The position numbers and the translations under genes were made by a program. Below, in pieces: positions 1-12,624 of a stretch of DNA of 64,000 nucleotides. This stretch comes from Stomorhina lunata (taxonomy: Eukaryota; Arthropoda; Insecta; Diptera; Rhiniidae). The stretch spans positions 100,076,813 to 100,140,812 of the forward strand of contig OW121744.1 in NCBI GenBank assembly GCA_933228675.1, read 5' to 3'. Below the pieces are notes generated by a model. It was given only the letters and a program-made list of their open reading frames with translations. It was not told the origin of the DNA and did no database searches. Positions within the stretch are counted from its first letter, which is position 1. Every line of letters begins with the position of its first letter.

Positions 1-710
1 TCAGTTGTGTATTGCTCCATTATAAATTATCCAAGTCTTCTTTACAAAATACTGAAAAGAAAAGTAAAAAAAAATTATAATAAAAAAGTTATAAGGAATT
101 CACACCACTTCGGTCTTTCTGGGCCATCCTGTATTTAAGCAGTTGATAGAAAAAAAAGCAGTTTAAGCATTCTTCTCTACTAGCATTAGTATTAGTACTA
201 GTTATAGTATTTGTTATACTCTATTCTCTAGCCCATGTCTTAATATGAGTTATCATATAAATTTTAAAATATATCTTAGTCTATACCTTTGATTTATTAT
301 TTTCAGGACAATTGCTTCTATTCTTCATTATCTATCTATAATATTAATACGCAAGCACCCATTTATTATCCCCCTTTTACGCCTTAATTATACACTCATT
401 TCTGGAAAATTTTATACCATTTGAAAGGTATTTTTCCTTAGATCAGACGAATCTATATTTTATTAAAATCGGTTCAGTTTTAAAAAATCGGTTTGGTATT
501 CAAAAATCTTACTAACACAATAAAGAAAAATCACATGCATATGAAATTCATTATTAAGAATCAAACAAAAGAAATTGTATGCAAACATGTTTTTTTTTTT
601 GTTTTTATTATTTTTGGTGAGTGATGAGAATAAAAGAGTATATTTGTGGGGAGATAGTGGTAGACAAAGACAAAAATAAAGAGTTTTTCTTTACAATTAA
701 ATAAATGTTT
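1..710. other. AT-rich intergenic sequence, nothing assigned
   Basis: No open frame with recognisable content and no terminal repeats were seen. A T-run lies near 590-606. The sequence near 601-645 (gtttttattatttttggtga) resembles the sequence just after the second 47-bp direct repeat (2648-2675), so this flank and that one share ancestry. Confidence 0.5.
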
Positions 711-757
711 TTGTTTTGTAAAATAATAGCAACAAAAATTATTGGTATTGTTTTTAT
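711..757 (+). repeat. 47-bp direct repeat, left copy
   Basis: A 47-bp sequence beginning ttgttttgtaaaataatagc occurs here and, without a mismatch by eye, at 2608-2654. The two copies sit exactly on either side of a dispersed repeat, like an unusually long target-site duplication. Confidence 0.85.
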
Positions 758-903
758 ACCCACCATCAAAAAGAATGGGGGGTATATTGAGATTGTCATT
801 CCGCTTGTAATTTCCTTAATATTGGTTCAAAAATCAAAAACGATATATATTCTGAATCCTTATGAAATTCTAAGACGATTGAGCTATGTCCGTCTGTCTG
901 TCC

Positions 904-937
<34 letters not shown>

Positions 938-2607
938 TGAAATCACGATAACGTCTAAACGAAAAGAGCTAGCTAACTGAAACTTAGCAAAAACATTCTT
1001 TATCTATGAGAAAACTTTGGTATTGAAATTGGGCAAAATCGGTTAGGATTTGGCCATAGCTCCCGTATAACCTCGTCTAGGCTAATCGCTTATTTGCTAA
1101 TAAATGACAAATTATGACAGTTAAAATTTGGTATCTAGAAGTTTTAGATAAGCACTAGGCAGCATATAAAATTTCATTGAAATCGGTTCACATTTAGCCA
1201 TAGCTCCCATACAAAAAACTTACGAAAACAGGCTAAATTTCACCCAAAATACACTTAAATGCCAATAAATCTAAAAGTTTAACAGGTATAACCACTAAAT
1301 TTGGCACAAGAAAGTCTTATATCTATGCCAGCCAGTGTGCAAAATTTTGTCACAATCGGTCACTATTTGACCTAGCTCCCATATAAAAAACTTACGAAAA
1401 CACAAAAATTCAAAAAGAAAAGGGGATTTATGTCCGTCTGTACGTCAGATAAAATCGTGATAGCTCCTTAACTACAAGAGCTAGTAAGACTTAATTAAGC
1501 ACAAAGAAGTCTTATGTCAATGCCAGCCAGTGTGCAAAATTTCGTCACAATCGGTCACCATTTGACCATAGCTCCCATATAAAAAACTTATGGAAACACA
1601 AAAATACATAAAGAAAAGGTTGTTTATGTCCGTCTGTCCGTCAGATAAAAGCACGATAGCGCCTTAACGAAAAGAGCTAGAGGGACAAAATTTTACAAAA
1701 GTATTTTGGATATCTTGAAAAAGATGTGTGTTGAAAATGGACAAAATCGGTTCAAATTTAGTTAGAGCTCCCATATAACCCCGATCCGGGAAACACATTA
1801 ATGCTGATAAATTGAATACAATTGTAATAGCTATGACGATTAAATTTAAAATAGGGAAGTTTTATGCAATTTTTGATCAGTTTATCAAATTTTATAGGAA
1901 TCAGTCCATATTTGACTTTAGCTTTCATGTGAAAAACACTCACGGAAACCAAAAATTTTAGCAAAGGCCAGTTAAAAGCTATTAAATTAGAAACTATGAT
2001 AGCTATGGTCACTAAATTTTGCAAGAATAAGCTCTCTATATATACCAGCCAGTGTGTAAAATTTTGTTATAATCGGTCAACATTTGTCTATAATTTTTAT
2101 ATATATATATAACATCCCCTTTTTATATCTACAATCAAAAAGATTTGGAGGTACATTCATTATATTAAGATTGCACCTATGAAATTATATAGGCATCAAT
2201 CAATGTTCAGCCCAGACTTTATATATGATGAATGCATTAGGAACTCATAACGAAATATATGGACCTGTCGTATTACTATTAACGTGTTTAGTCTAACTAC
2301 ATATTAATCACAACGAAAAGTATTTAACAACTTATTAATGTAAAACTATACCTGGTTATGAGACCGAATTTTGATCAAAGTAAAACCACTAAAATATGTT
2401 TGAATGTTGAACTATAAAGCTACGAAAACCTAATTTAGTCCAAAGGTTTTACCAACAATACCAAATAGCTTAGCGATTTTTCCAGTTTTGGTGCAGATTT
2501 TGAATTAGCTGCACCCTTGTAGATATATGAGATATGTTTCTAAATTTAACACAACTTGATGGTGGGTATATAAGATTCGGCACAGACGAATATAACACTC
2601 TTACTTG
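758..2607 (+). repeat. Dispersed fly repeat, full-length-looking copy
   Basis: The unit opens with acccaccatc...gggggtatat and closes with gatggtgggtatataag followed by cggcacagacgaatataaca, so its ends carry a short inverted motif (acccaccatc / gatggtgggt). Inside are a short CTGT-rich tract (about 890-940) and many copies of the phrase 'ccatagctcccatataa', about one every 160-200 bp. No protein is encoded. I recognise the phrase as common in muscoid fly DNA, but its transposon class is unknown to me. A second member lies at 32.65-34.2 kb. Confidence 0.65.
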
Positions 2608-2654
2608 TTGTTTTGTAAAATAATAGCAACAAAAATTATTGGTATTGTTTTTAT
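2608..2654 (+). repeat. 47-bp direct repeat, right copy
   Basis: Identical by eye to 711-757; see that entry. Beyond it the sequence continues as tatttgtggtgaggg, similar to 606-625. Confidence 0.85.
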
Positions 2655-2901
2655 TATTTGTGGTGAGGGAGTGAAAGACAAAATTAATATTTTGGAAGAT
2701 TTGACAAAAAAAAATAGTGCTTAAAATGTAAACCTTTCAAATTAGAATTTTTTGAAGTTAAATTATGGAATTTTGTTTTTTGGGTTGGTTTATTGGGATA
2801 AAATCTTCGAGTGATTGAGAAATAAATATTGTGTTAAAAAATTAAATAATATTGCAGGGAAGGGCACGTATCTTATCTTATATTCTTAAACGAGCAATAA
2901 T

Positions 2902-2929
<28 letters not shown>

Positions 2930-2932
<3 letters not shown>

Positions 2933-4410
2933 AGAATGGCTATCTCGAAAACGGCTCCAACGATTTTGATAAAATTTGGACAGTGGGTATCTTTTTTGAT
3001 GTATAGGTCGAAGAAGAAGGAACTTTTGGAACTTTTACCTCTAAGAGGGTAAAAACGGGTAAAAAGGGGAAAAAATCGAAAACGCTATGTCTCCTAAAGT
3101 AATAGGTATAGAAACAAAATTAAAATTACGTTTTAAACAGCTTTGAAAATAAGCGGACAGGTGTTTGGTACTTTTTTGAAACTATGTCCGATAGGGGGTA
3201 AAAAAGGGTGAAAATAGTTTTTTTGGCACCTTTTTAACCCACTCTTATATTTTAAACTAAAGAATATAGAAAGAAACTTGGTACTGCAATCAATAGATGT
3301 AAAAAAAACAGGAAACACGTATTTGGTACTTTTTTGATTTTGGAGCCAAAATGGGTAAAAAAGGGATAAAATTATAACTTAACATCTCCAAAGTAATATG
3401 AATAGGAACATTATACATTATGTTAAATGCGTTTTAAAAAAATGTACCGAATTCAATTGGCACCAAAAAAGTACCAAATATACATATGGAACTTTTAGAA
3501 ATTAGGGAATAAAAAGGGGGAAAAATTAGTATTATTTTAAACAAATGAATGTTTGTCTGTATGTATGTTCTTTATAGAATAGTAAACTGTGAATTTGATT
3601 GTGTTATGCTCTTTAGCGAAGATGTTGCGGATAAGCCGGCGAAGGTTTTAAAGTTGATAAGACTAATTTCCGACAGATGGCGCCACTGAAAATTACTAAA
3701 AATTAATTAAATCGTAAACTGTACATTTGATCATGCTATGATCTTTAGCAAAGTTGTAGCGCATGAGCCGACGAAGGCTTTTTAGTTGGTATGAATAATT
3801 TCCGACAGGTGGCGCTACAGAAACTTACTCAAAGTCAATTTAATCGTAATCTGTAAATTTAATCATGCTACAATCTTTAGCAAAGTTGTTGCACATGAGC
3901 CGACGAAGGTTTCTTAGTTGGTATGAAGAAATTTCGACAGGTGGCGCTACTGAAATTTACTCAAAGTCAATTTAATCGTATGCTGTGCATTTAATCATGC
4001 TATAATCTTCAGCAAAGTTGTTACGGATAAGCCGAAGAAGGTTTATTAATTGGAATAAGCAAAGTCCGACAGGTGGCGCCACAGAAAACTACTCAAAATG
4101 AATTAAATCGTAAACTGTGCATTTGATCAGACTATAATCTTTAGCAAAGTTGTTGCGCATGAGTCGACAGAGGTTTCTGTTGATATGAATAATTTCCAAA
4201 ATTATTCAAAATGAGTTAAACTGTAAACTATGCAAACTATGTGTTGGTCGGACAAAATAAATCAAATAATTCAAAATTAACTGAATATTTCTACAATGTC
4301 TTTCCTCTAAATTTATTTTAGCACTTTATAATATAAAATATATAAAAACTTTAAAATTTTCCTCAAAATGCTTATCATAAAGCTCCGAGCAAGGCTCGGT
4401 CTACCAGGTA
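2930..4410 (+). mobile_element. Possible Helitron-like nonautonomous element
   Basis: The stretch begins with agaatggctatctcgaaaac, passes through text rich in 'gtaaaaaggg' and 'ttggtacttttttga', then a tandem block (3585-4230), and ends near a GC-rich hairpin, CCGAGC-aag-GCTCGG, at 4385-4399. A subterminal 3' hairpin after an internal tandem block is the layout of fly Helitron-like (DINE-type) elements. I could not place a clean CTRR terminus or a TC start, so the class is an inference and the ends are approximate. Confidence 0.35.
3585..4230 (+). repeat. Tandem repeat, about 125-bp unit, five copies
   Basis: A unit containing 'ttaaatcgtaaactg', 'tttagcaaagttgt' and 'gacaggtggcgc' recurs with starts near 3590, 3712, 3837, 3968 and 4101; the last copy is decayed. 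Spacing is about 122-133 bp. It lies inside the proposed Helitron-like element. Confidence 0.8.
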
Positions 4411-5412
4411 CTGAGATCATTAAGAGCTATTTTACAATGCCAATTTTTTTAAGAGTCATAATAGTAAAGAGTTGGAAAAGAACATTGTGACTTATACCCA
4501 AAAAGGATGTTACGGATTAAAAAAACAGTCTTTTGAAGGAAAGTTTATAATATTTACAGATTATTATCAAGAAAAGGAATTAAATGATCGGTCTGAATCA
4601 AATGTAAATTCAAAACTGATTAATGTTTAGAAAATGCTATAATATCAGGAAGGAATATTAAAAGGCAAATCTTGCATTGCGACTGGAATGGTTTTAGACG
4701 GTAAGCTTCTACAGATTCCAAGTACTTCGTGGTTCTCGGGGTTAATTATGCAGTAAAATGATAATAAATAGACCTTGATTTCTCCATCATTTTTGTCAGT
4801 TCGTTAGTAACGCTTATAAGTTAATCTGTTCATCACTTTACGGAGCATTTTGACATCGATAACGCAAGATGTTTTGATAAGAACTACTAAGTCTAAATCT
4901 TTTTCCTTCTCATTCACTTCTGAAGATACAAAAACGGTTTAATATGGAATATCTTGAATCAGTAAACTCTTCGAGAGCTACACAATTTTTAATTATAGTT
5001 TTGCCAATTTGGCCAATTCGACGCTCTGTTGTATGGAGTGACATAGAAATCAATGAGATCAATTTCTCCATATATCCGTTTAGCCCGAGCAATTTTAAAA
5101 ACTTGCTACATCGACACTGTCATTTTTGACTTAAAGCTCTGACTGTATGAGTTTTCTTTTATAGAGAAGTAGCACTCAGGCAAATACTGCCTATACAATT
5201 GCACATGGAGTATATACGAATTGGGTAACCTTATTTGGAAAGAGGATGGTAGAGAAGAGAAAGGTATATCTATTTTTAGAACAGTGTTGCGCATTTGTTG
5301 TTATTTAGACGCAGTTTTTTACAGCCAATTTTATTTATTTTTCGTAGACGGCGTGTTATTGCTGTAGTCTTACCGCCGACGGAAGATGCTGTGGTAAATA
5401 ATAATTTTAATT
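4411..5412. other. Unassigned intergenic sequence
   Basis: Only short open frames occur (for example about 60 codons at 4910-5092 on the minus strand and 62 codons at 5106-5294), with no family motif I recognise. It could hold a decayed transposon. Nothing is supported. Confidence 0.4.
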
Positions 5413-5554
5413 CTGTTATCATTGACTCCCAGTGGAGCATAGGGCCTTAAATTTAATAGAAATTAATAATTACAGAAATTGTTGTTGCCGAGACCGGGGA
5501 TCGAACTCAGGCTCAATGTAATATTACGTGCTAAACAACTAAGCCACAGCACGG
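5413..5554 (-). mobile_element. tRNA-derived SINE, full-length-looking
   Basis: Read on the minus strand, the head starts ccgtgctgtggcttagttg (A-box-like TGGCTTAGTTG, plus coordinates 5536-5546) and has a B box GAGTTCGATCC (5498-5508) followed by cccggtctcggcaac, as in a pol III tRNA promoter. A body of about 45 bp follows, then a 3' tail with ctccactgggagtca and ataacag. The same tail recurs at 14.27, 46.97 and 47.04 kb, and the B-box part recurs at 41.5 kb. This supports a mobile family rather than a single tRNA gene. Target-site duplications were not identified. Confidence 0.65.
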
Positions 5555-7188
5555 GAAATTTGTATTCACAATGAACTAGATGACGGTCGATTGTGTCGAC
5601 CGCAGGATTCGCTAGTTGTTATAAAAACGGAACAGTTTTCAAATTTCTTTAGCGTCCTCTTTAAATTCATTCTCACTTTCATAAATCAGTATTTCAAATT
5701 AAATTCTTAATTTCAAGTTCATAATCTCTCTTTCTTATAAACTCATACCAACTTGCCTTTATTAAACACCAACTACGAATGAAATAAAATATAAGATTAT
5801 TTATTGCATACTTTGCAGGGCAACTAGAAATTCTGGTCATGTTTTGTTTTCACTCGTATTTCGGTTCCCCAGCTTAAGAGATTAAATAAAACCGAAACAA
5901 ATTCGTATATTTGTAAAATAAAAATGCAACATGAATGCATTTTTGTTTCAATTAGTTTTTTTTTTGGACTTCAAAAGAAAATCTCTTTTGTTATTGCAGT
6001 TCAAGTGGAAAATATCATGTACAGCAAGTACGTGACAATGGCAATGAAGGATCCAAATGTAACCCCAATTTATATTTTTTTTTTTTTTTTTTTGACACAC
6101 AGAAGAGGAAGAAACAAACAAATATTTATAATATCCAACATTTTTCTACTAAGCGTCCGTCTGTCTGCCATTGTGGTTCTGTGTACCTTAAGGGATTAGC
6201 AAAGTTATCGTTACTATCATGATTATGGTTGTGATAGTTTTACTGATAGTTTGTATATTTGGCAAAAATCCAAAATAAAATTATTTGTATTTATTTGTTT
6301 TTTGCACTAAGACCGAGTTAAGTATGTGGGCAATAAATTAGTTTTTTTTTTAAATCAAAATCATAAAAGCAGAAAACTTAAGTTAAATGGAATATTATGA
6401 GAGAAAGAAGGAAACTGAAAAAAAAAAACTTCTTATGAATGAAAATAAAAGGAAAGTGATTTGAACAAATTAAAAGTGTCGGGGAAGTCCATGTGAAAAT
6501 GGAAAAATAGACATAAGCCTTTATTTGACCTTTGTCTAGTCCATGTCCAATCGTGGCAATTGTTGCTGTTCCAAATATAAACTAGGCCCTTCTGAATAAT
6601 TCAATATTCAAAAGTATGTTCAATATAAATTTCAACTTCTGTCCTCATTGATATGGATTTTCCCATTTATTTACTATTTTGTAATGCCCTTGCTTTTAGC
6701 TAAGCGCTGGCAGTTTAATAAGAATAAAATAAAAAACTTTTTGGCAAAGATTTCGTTTGCCATAAAAATATTTTTGTACTCAGAATAATAATGAAAACTG
6801 TAAATAATAAATGATTAATTACATTGAAACTGCTTCATTATAATGTCAGTTATTAAAATACGAATAATAACTATTTCCAAGAAAAACTTAAACAAATTGC
6901 AAATGCTTAATATAGTCAATTTAGAAGATTTTATTATATCTATAAATTTCATATGAAATGCAATTTTCTTTATTGACTTATACAGTTACAGGAAGACAAA
7001 CACTTGGCTTTTCCAACAATCGTTGCTCACTTATGCATTTGTTTTCATTTCCTTTCACTTTCATTTCCGCTACACACGACTCGCACTCTCTATTACTCTA
7101 TATACTAACACATTCAAGCTTACACTTTCTCTTTAACACTTTTAGTACCAGCAATAATAATATAATTATTTCTCTTATTATGAAGCGT
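5555..7188. other. Unassigned AT-rich intergenic sequence
   Basis: Short open frames only, T-runs near 6074-6092, and a small gtccgtctgtctgcc patch near 6155. No gene, no tandem array and no terminal repeats were recognised. Confidence 0.4.
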
Positions 7189-7462
7189 TTAACCCATTGA
7201 CGCATATGGGACACCCTAAAGTCCCTAAAGTTTTACAAACAATTTGTTTTAAATGGAAAACAATTACGAATCTAAAAAAAAGTTTTTTTTGTTAATGGAC
7301 ACCATGTCTTCACTTTGGGACTTATATGACCCAGGCCATTTCTTCAAATTTAATAAGATTTTTAGTTTTTTATTTATATAAATAAATGTTTAAAATAGCC
7401 CTCAATTTGCTAAATAATTCTTTCAGATTTTACAAAAGCAGTTTTGTGCGTGAAAGGGTTAA
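7189..7462. mobile_element. TTAA-flanked MITE, piggyBac-like ends
   Basis: A TTAA at 7189-7192 is followed by CCC attgacgca, and the other end reads tgcgtgaaa GGG followed by TTAA at 7459-7462. TTAA duplications with CCC...GGG ends are the signature of piggyBac-type insertion. The 266-bp interior has no open frame for a transposase. The terminal repeats match over only about 12 bp with mismatches, so the element is either old or a chance fit. Confidence 0.45.
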
Positions 7463-8029
7463 ACTGAAGAACATTAATATGACTATTCTCACAAATGACC
7501 GGGACCTTTTAGGGATAATTCAGTTTTCTATAGGAAAATCTACAAAATATTAATATTTATCTATTTTTGGGATCCAAAAATAGACAAAAATGTCTCGAAT
7601 TCTATGTTTTAAAAAATATTTTCTTTTTATTTACTTTTGACCCCCTAGCCCTGCTAGGGTTAATCCGTGTTTCCCAAGTACATAGAAACACTTAAGTTTG
7701 CATGTTTATAGAAGTACGTGTTTGTTGGAAAACTCATTCAAGTGAATATAATAAACACATGTTAAACTTTAAGTACGTGAGTGGTTAAAAATGTAACGTC
7801 CTCTTTATGGGTCCAGAGCCGACATGTATCTATATTTCCTTTATACATTTGCATGTCTATCAAAGTGTTAGTTACTGTTTTGCATATCCCCATATCATAG
7901 GCAAGGTTTAACTGAAATAAAGGAATTATCTAAAGGCCAATAAATAAAACTATACGATATAAATCGCAGCAAATTAAAAGCGAATTACATTAACAGACAC
8001 AATTGAAAATTGGACCCATGGCTAAAATT
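7463..8029. other. Unassigned sequence before the satellite
   Basis: No gene or clear repeat structure. A second ctagccctgctagggttaa motif near 7647-7665 could be another TTAA-type end, but no partner was found. Confidence 0.4.
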
Positions 8030-11000
8030 TGGACTATATAAAGAGCTACGATTGAAGATAGGACTATATAAAGAGCCACAATTAAATATTTTACCATATA
8101 AAATGCACTATTGAAGATCAGAATATAGAAAGAGCCACGATTAAAGATTGGACTGTAAAAATAGTCACGATTAAAGACTTGACTATATTAAAAGCCACGA
8201 TTAAAAATGTAACTTAATAAAAAACCACGATTAAAGAGTGAAATATATAAAGGAGCCGCGATTAAAGATTTTACTATATAAAGGCCACGATTGAAAACTA
8301 AACTGTGGATATAAAGGGCTACGATTGAAGTTTGGACTATATAAAGAGCAACAATTGACGATTGGACTATAATAATTAAAGGCCCACGATAAAAGATCAC
8401 GATTGAATATTGGTATATAGTCCAATATTCAATCGTGATCTTTTATCGTGGGCCTTTAATTATTACAGTCCAATCGTCAAGCCGTAATTGAAGATATTGC
8501 TATATAAAGGGCCATGATCGAAGATTGGACTATATAAAGAGCCATGATAAAAGATTTTCCTATATAAAGAGCAATGATTGAAGGTTAGGTTATATAAAGT
8601 GTCACGATTAAATATTGGACACGTGAATAGCCATTGAAGAGGAGACTATATTAAAGAGCCACGATTGAATATTTAATTATATAAGGAGACACGATTAAAT
8701 ATTGGATCCATAATGATCCACGATTGATTGTGTGAGTATATTAAAGAGTTACGATTGAAGATGTGACTATAGTAAAGTGTCACGAATAAGTATTTTACAG
8801 TATAAATAGCCACGATTAAAGATGTGACTTCATTAAAAAGTCACGATTAAAAATGTGACTATATTAAAGAGTCACGATTGAAGATGTGACTATATTAAAG
8901 AGTCACGACTGAAGATGTGACTATATTAAAGAGTCACGATTGAAGATGTGACTATATTAAAGAGTCACGACTGAAGATGTGACTATATAAAAGAGTCACG
9001 ATTAGGATGTGACTATATTAAAGCGTCACGATTGAAGATCTGACTATATAAAAGAGTCACGATTGAAGATGTGACTATATTAAAAAGTCACAATTGATGA
9101 TGTGACTATATTAAAGAGTCACGATTGAAGATGTGACTATAATCAAAAGACACGATTGAAGATGTGACTATATTAAAGAGTCACGATTGAAGATGTGACT
9201 ATATTTAAGAGTCACGATTGAAGATGTGGCTATACTAAAGAGTCACGATTGAAGATGTGACTATATTAAAGAGTCACGATTAGGATGTGACTATATTAAT
9301 GAGTCACGATTAGGATGTGACTATATTAAAGAGTCACGATTGAAGATCTGACTATATTAAAGTGTCACGATTGAAGATGTGACTATATTAAAAAGTCACA
9401 ATTGAAGATGTGACTAAATTAAAGAGTCACGATTGAAGATGTGACTATATTAAAGAGTCACGACTGAAGTTGTGACTATATTAAAAAGTCACAATTGAAG
9501 ATGTGACTATATTAAAGAGTCACGATTGAAGATGTGACTATATTAAAGAGTCACGATTAAAGATGTGTCTATATTAAAAAGTCACTATTGAAGATGTAAA
9601 TATATAACAGAGTCACGATTAAAGATTTGATTATATTAAGAGTCACAATTGAAGATGTGAGTATACTAAGGAGTCACGATTGAAGATGTGACTATATTAA
9701 AATCACAATTGAAGATGTGACTATATTAAAGAGTCACGATTGAAGATGTGACTATATTAAAGAGTCACGATTAAAGATGTGACTATATTAAAAAGTCACT
9801 ATTGAAGATGTAAATATATAACAGAGTCACGATTAAAGATTTGATTATATTAAGAGTCACAATTGAAGATGTGAGTATACTAAGGAGTCACGATTGAAGA
9901 TATGACTATATTAAAATCATAACTGAAGATGTTTCTATATTAAAAAGACACTATTGAAGTTGTGACTATATTTAAGAGTCACGATTGAAGATGTGACTAT
10001 ACTAAAGCGTCACGATTGAAGATGTGACTATATTAAAGACTCACGATTGAAGATTTTACTATATTAAAGATTCACGAATAAATATTTTACTTTAAAAGTA
10101 GCCACGATTAGAGATGTGACTATATTAAAGAGTCACGATGAAAGATTTGACTATATTTAAGAGTCACGATTGAAGATGTGACTTTACTAAAGAGTCACGA
10201 TCAAAGATGTTACTATATTTAAGAGTCACGATTAAAGATGTGACTATATTAAAGAGTCACGATTGAAGATGTTACTATATTAAAGATTCACGAATAAATA
10301 TTTTACTTTAAAAGTAGCCACGATTAAAGATGTGACTATATTAAAGAGTCAGGATTGAAGATGTGACTATATAAAAGAGTCACGAATAAATATTTTATTG
10401 TATAAATAGCCACTACTAAAGATTTTACTATATAAAGAGCCACGATTAAAGACTGAACTATATAACGAGCCATGATTAAAGATTTTGCTATATGAAAAGC
10501 CACGATTTAATATTTATTATATAAAGAGCCACGATTGAAGACTGAACTATATAACTAGCCATGATAAAAGATTTTACTATATAAAAAGCCACGATTAAAG
10601 ATTAGATCACATAAAGAGCCACGATTGAAGATGTTACAATATAAATGCCACTATTAGATATATGACTATATACTGAGCCACGATTACTATATAAAGATAC
10701 ACGAGTAAAGATTGGACTATATTAAAGAGACACGATTAGATACTTTACTACACAATGAGCCACGATTAACGATTTTACTATATAAAAAGTCATGATTGAA
10801 GATTGGACTATATTAAAGAGCCACGATTAAAGATTTTATATATAAAGAGTCACGATTAAAGATTGGATTATATTAAAGAGCCACGATTAAAGATTTTACT
10901 ATGTAAAGACCCACATTTAAAGCTTTTACTACATAAATGCCACGACTGGAGATTGAACTATATAAAGAGCCACGATTGAAGATTTTACTATATAAAGAGC

Positions 11001-11510
11001 CACTATAAAAGATTTTACTACGATTTAAGATTTTAGTATATAAAGGGACACGATTGTAGATTGAACTATAAAAAAAGCGATGTTTAAAGTTTTATATTAT
11101 ATAAAGATTATGCACTGTATCAAAAAGATACTATTCAATATTTTACTATATAAAGATTGAACTATATAAAGTTCTACGAATACAGACTTTAATATATAAA
11201 GAGCCACGATTGAAGATTTTACTATATAAAGAGCTATGATTAAAAATTGAACTATATAAAGATCAACGATTGAAGATTGGGCTATACAAAGAGCCATGAT
11301 TAAATATTTTACGATATCAAAAGCCACGATTGAAAACTGGACTATATAAAGAGACGCGATTGAAGATTATAGAATCACGATTGAAGATTGGACTATGTAA
11401 AAACACACGATTGAAGATTAAATATTAAGGAGCCGCAATTGAAGATAAGATTATATAAAGGCCCACGATTGAAGACTAGACTAAATAAAATTCCACAAGT
11501 TAACATATTT
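8030..11510 (+). repeat. Satellite block 1, 30/31-bp unit
   Basis: More than 100 tandem copies of a unit of the form gattgaagatgtgactatat + taaagagtcac (31 bp), or a 30-bp relative with ttggactatataaagagccac. The 31-bp form dominates at about 8.85-10.4 kb and is quite regular there; the edges are diverged and mix both forms. Short open frames in either strand are translations of the unit and do not indicate genes. Each unit contains a TATA-like actatataaag or actatattaaag. Confidence 0.95.
8355..8480. repeat. Long inverted repeat inside satellite block 1
   Basis: Left arm 8355-8413 and right arm 8422-8480 are reverse complements over 59 bp with one mismatch, around an 8-base loop (tatatagt). 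The arms are themselves satellite sequence, so this is an inverted duplication of about two units. It can form a very stable hairpin or cruciform. Confidence 0.9.
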
Positions 11511-12624
11511 TTTTATACAAAGACCCGGGTTTAAAGATTGGACTTCGAAAGTTGAAAATTTATTACAAATTTAGTTATATAGTTTCACATTGTGCTAAAG
11601 AACATTACACCAACACTTGTTAGTCCCCACAATTTAGAAAGTGACTACAATTTATTCCCCAAAACCCATAACTTACTAAAGACATATTCAATTTTCTGCT
11701 CAATCTTCGCTATCTTTACAGTTAATTTTACCTTAAATCCTTTTAGTACCAAAAAAATAACTGTCTCAATTCCTTTTGAATAACATAGCTAACATATGCA
11801 TGTATTAGTATTTAGCTTCATGTCTAAAGACTTTTCTAGCATATGCTATATATGCATATATATGTCCACATACACATTCATTTCAATATTTCCTTATGTT
11901 CCTTTTAAGTAGTTGGCACTGATTTATGGGTTTTCATGGCATAATTTATTGCCACTTTCAAAATATATTTATACACCTAAAGTATTTGTGTTGTAGGTAC
12001 TCGCATCTGCATATAAAGAAAACTGTTTTAAATATTTTGCCCAACTTGTTACTTCTTTAACTATTCGGCAGCAGCTGAATAGGTCCTGTCTATTCTTTTT
12101 CTAGGATTTTATGCAAATATTTTTTTTTTCAAATCGATTGTTGTTCAAGTGACAGGGAGACATGTTTAAAAAAATATTGTGTATGCTAAATTTTTTTCCC
12201 ATAAGTTTTTTATTCAAAATCATTGAATTTTTTTTTAATTTTTGATTCTTTTTATAAAACATTGTTTTTTAATTTTAAAATTTTAATTCAATGTCGTCTC
12301 CTGTAATATATTATATTCATTCAAATTTTAGCCATGATTTAGAGACTTGTAAAATTTAAAATTATTCAAAATGATTTTTGACACTTGTCTAAATACTTTT
12401 CCAAAAGTTTTTATTTGCGTATGGGAGTTTAGGGGAATTTTAGGAGTGATTTTCATGTTTAGACACTTGGTAGACATCATCATTTATAAATCCATCAAAA
12501 TTTTGAAATAATGTCAAGAAATTTTGCTGAAGTTATTTTTGCAATTATAGGGAAAAGATGAGTAATTGATTTAGAAAATTTGGCTAAGTAAAAAGTAAAT
12601 GAAATTTATGATTTAAAATTATGC
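11511..12624. other. Unique-looking spacer between satellite blocks
   Basis: AT-rich sequence without the satellite unit. The open frame 11592-11783 (63 codons) has no recognisable content. Satellite resumes near 12625, so this is either an insertion into one array or a spacer between two arrays. Confidence 0.5.

Noticed and set aside
5489..5554. A functional tRNA gene
   Set aside because: The A and B boxes are present, but the sequence continues into a shared 3' tail found at other loci and the acceptor stem does not pair well, so SINE is the better call.
8188..8425. Two overlapping minus-strand frames of 64-70 codons
   Set aside because: Both are satellite translations and run into the inverted repeat.
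8030..11510. A CRISPR array (31-bp repeated units)
   Set aside because: There are no unique spacers; units are directly adjacent and variable, and the surrounding genes are eukaryotic with introns. It is satellite DNA.
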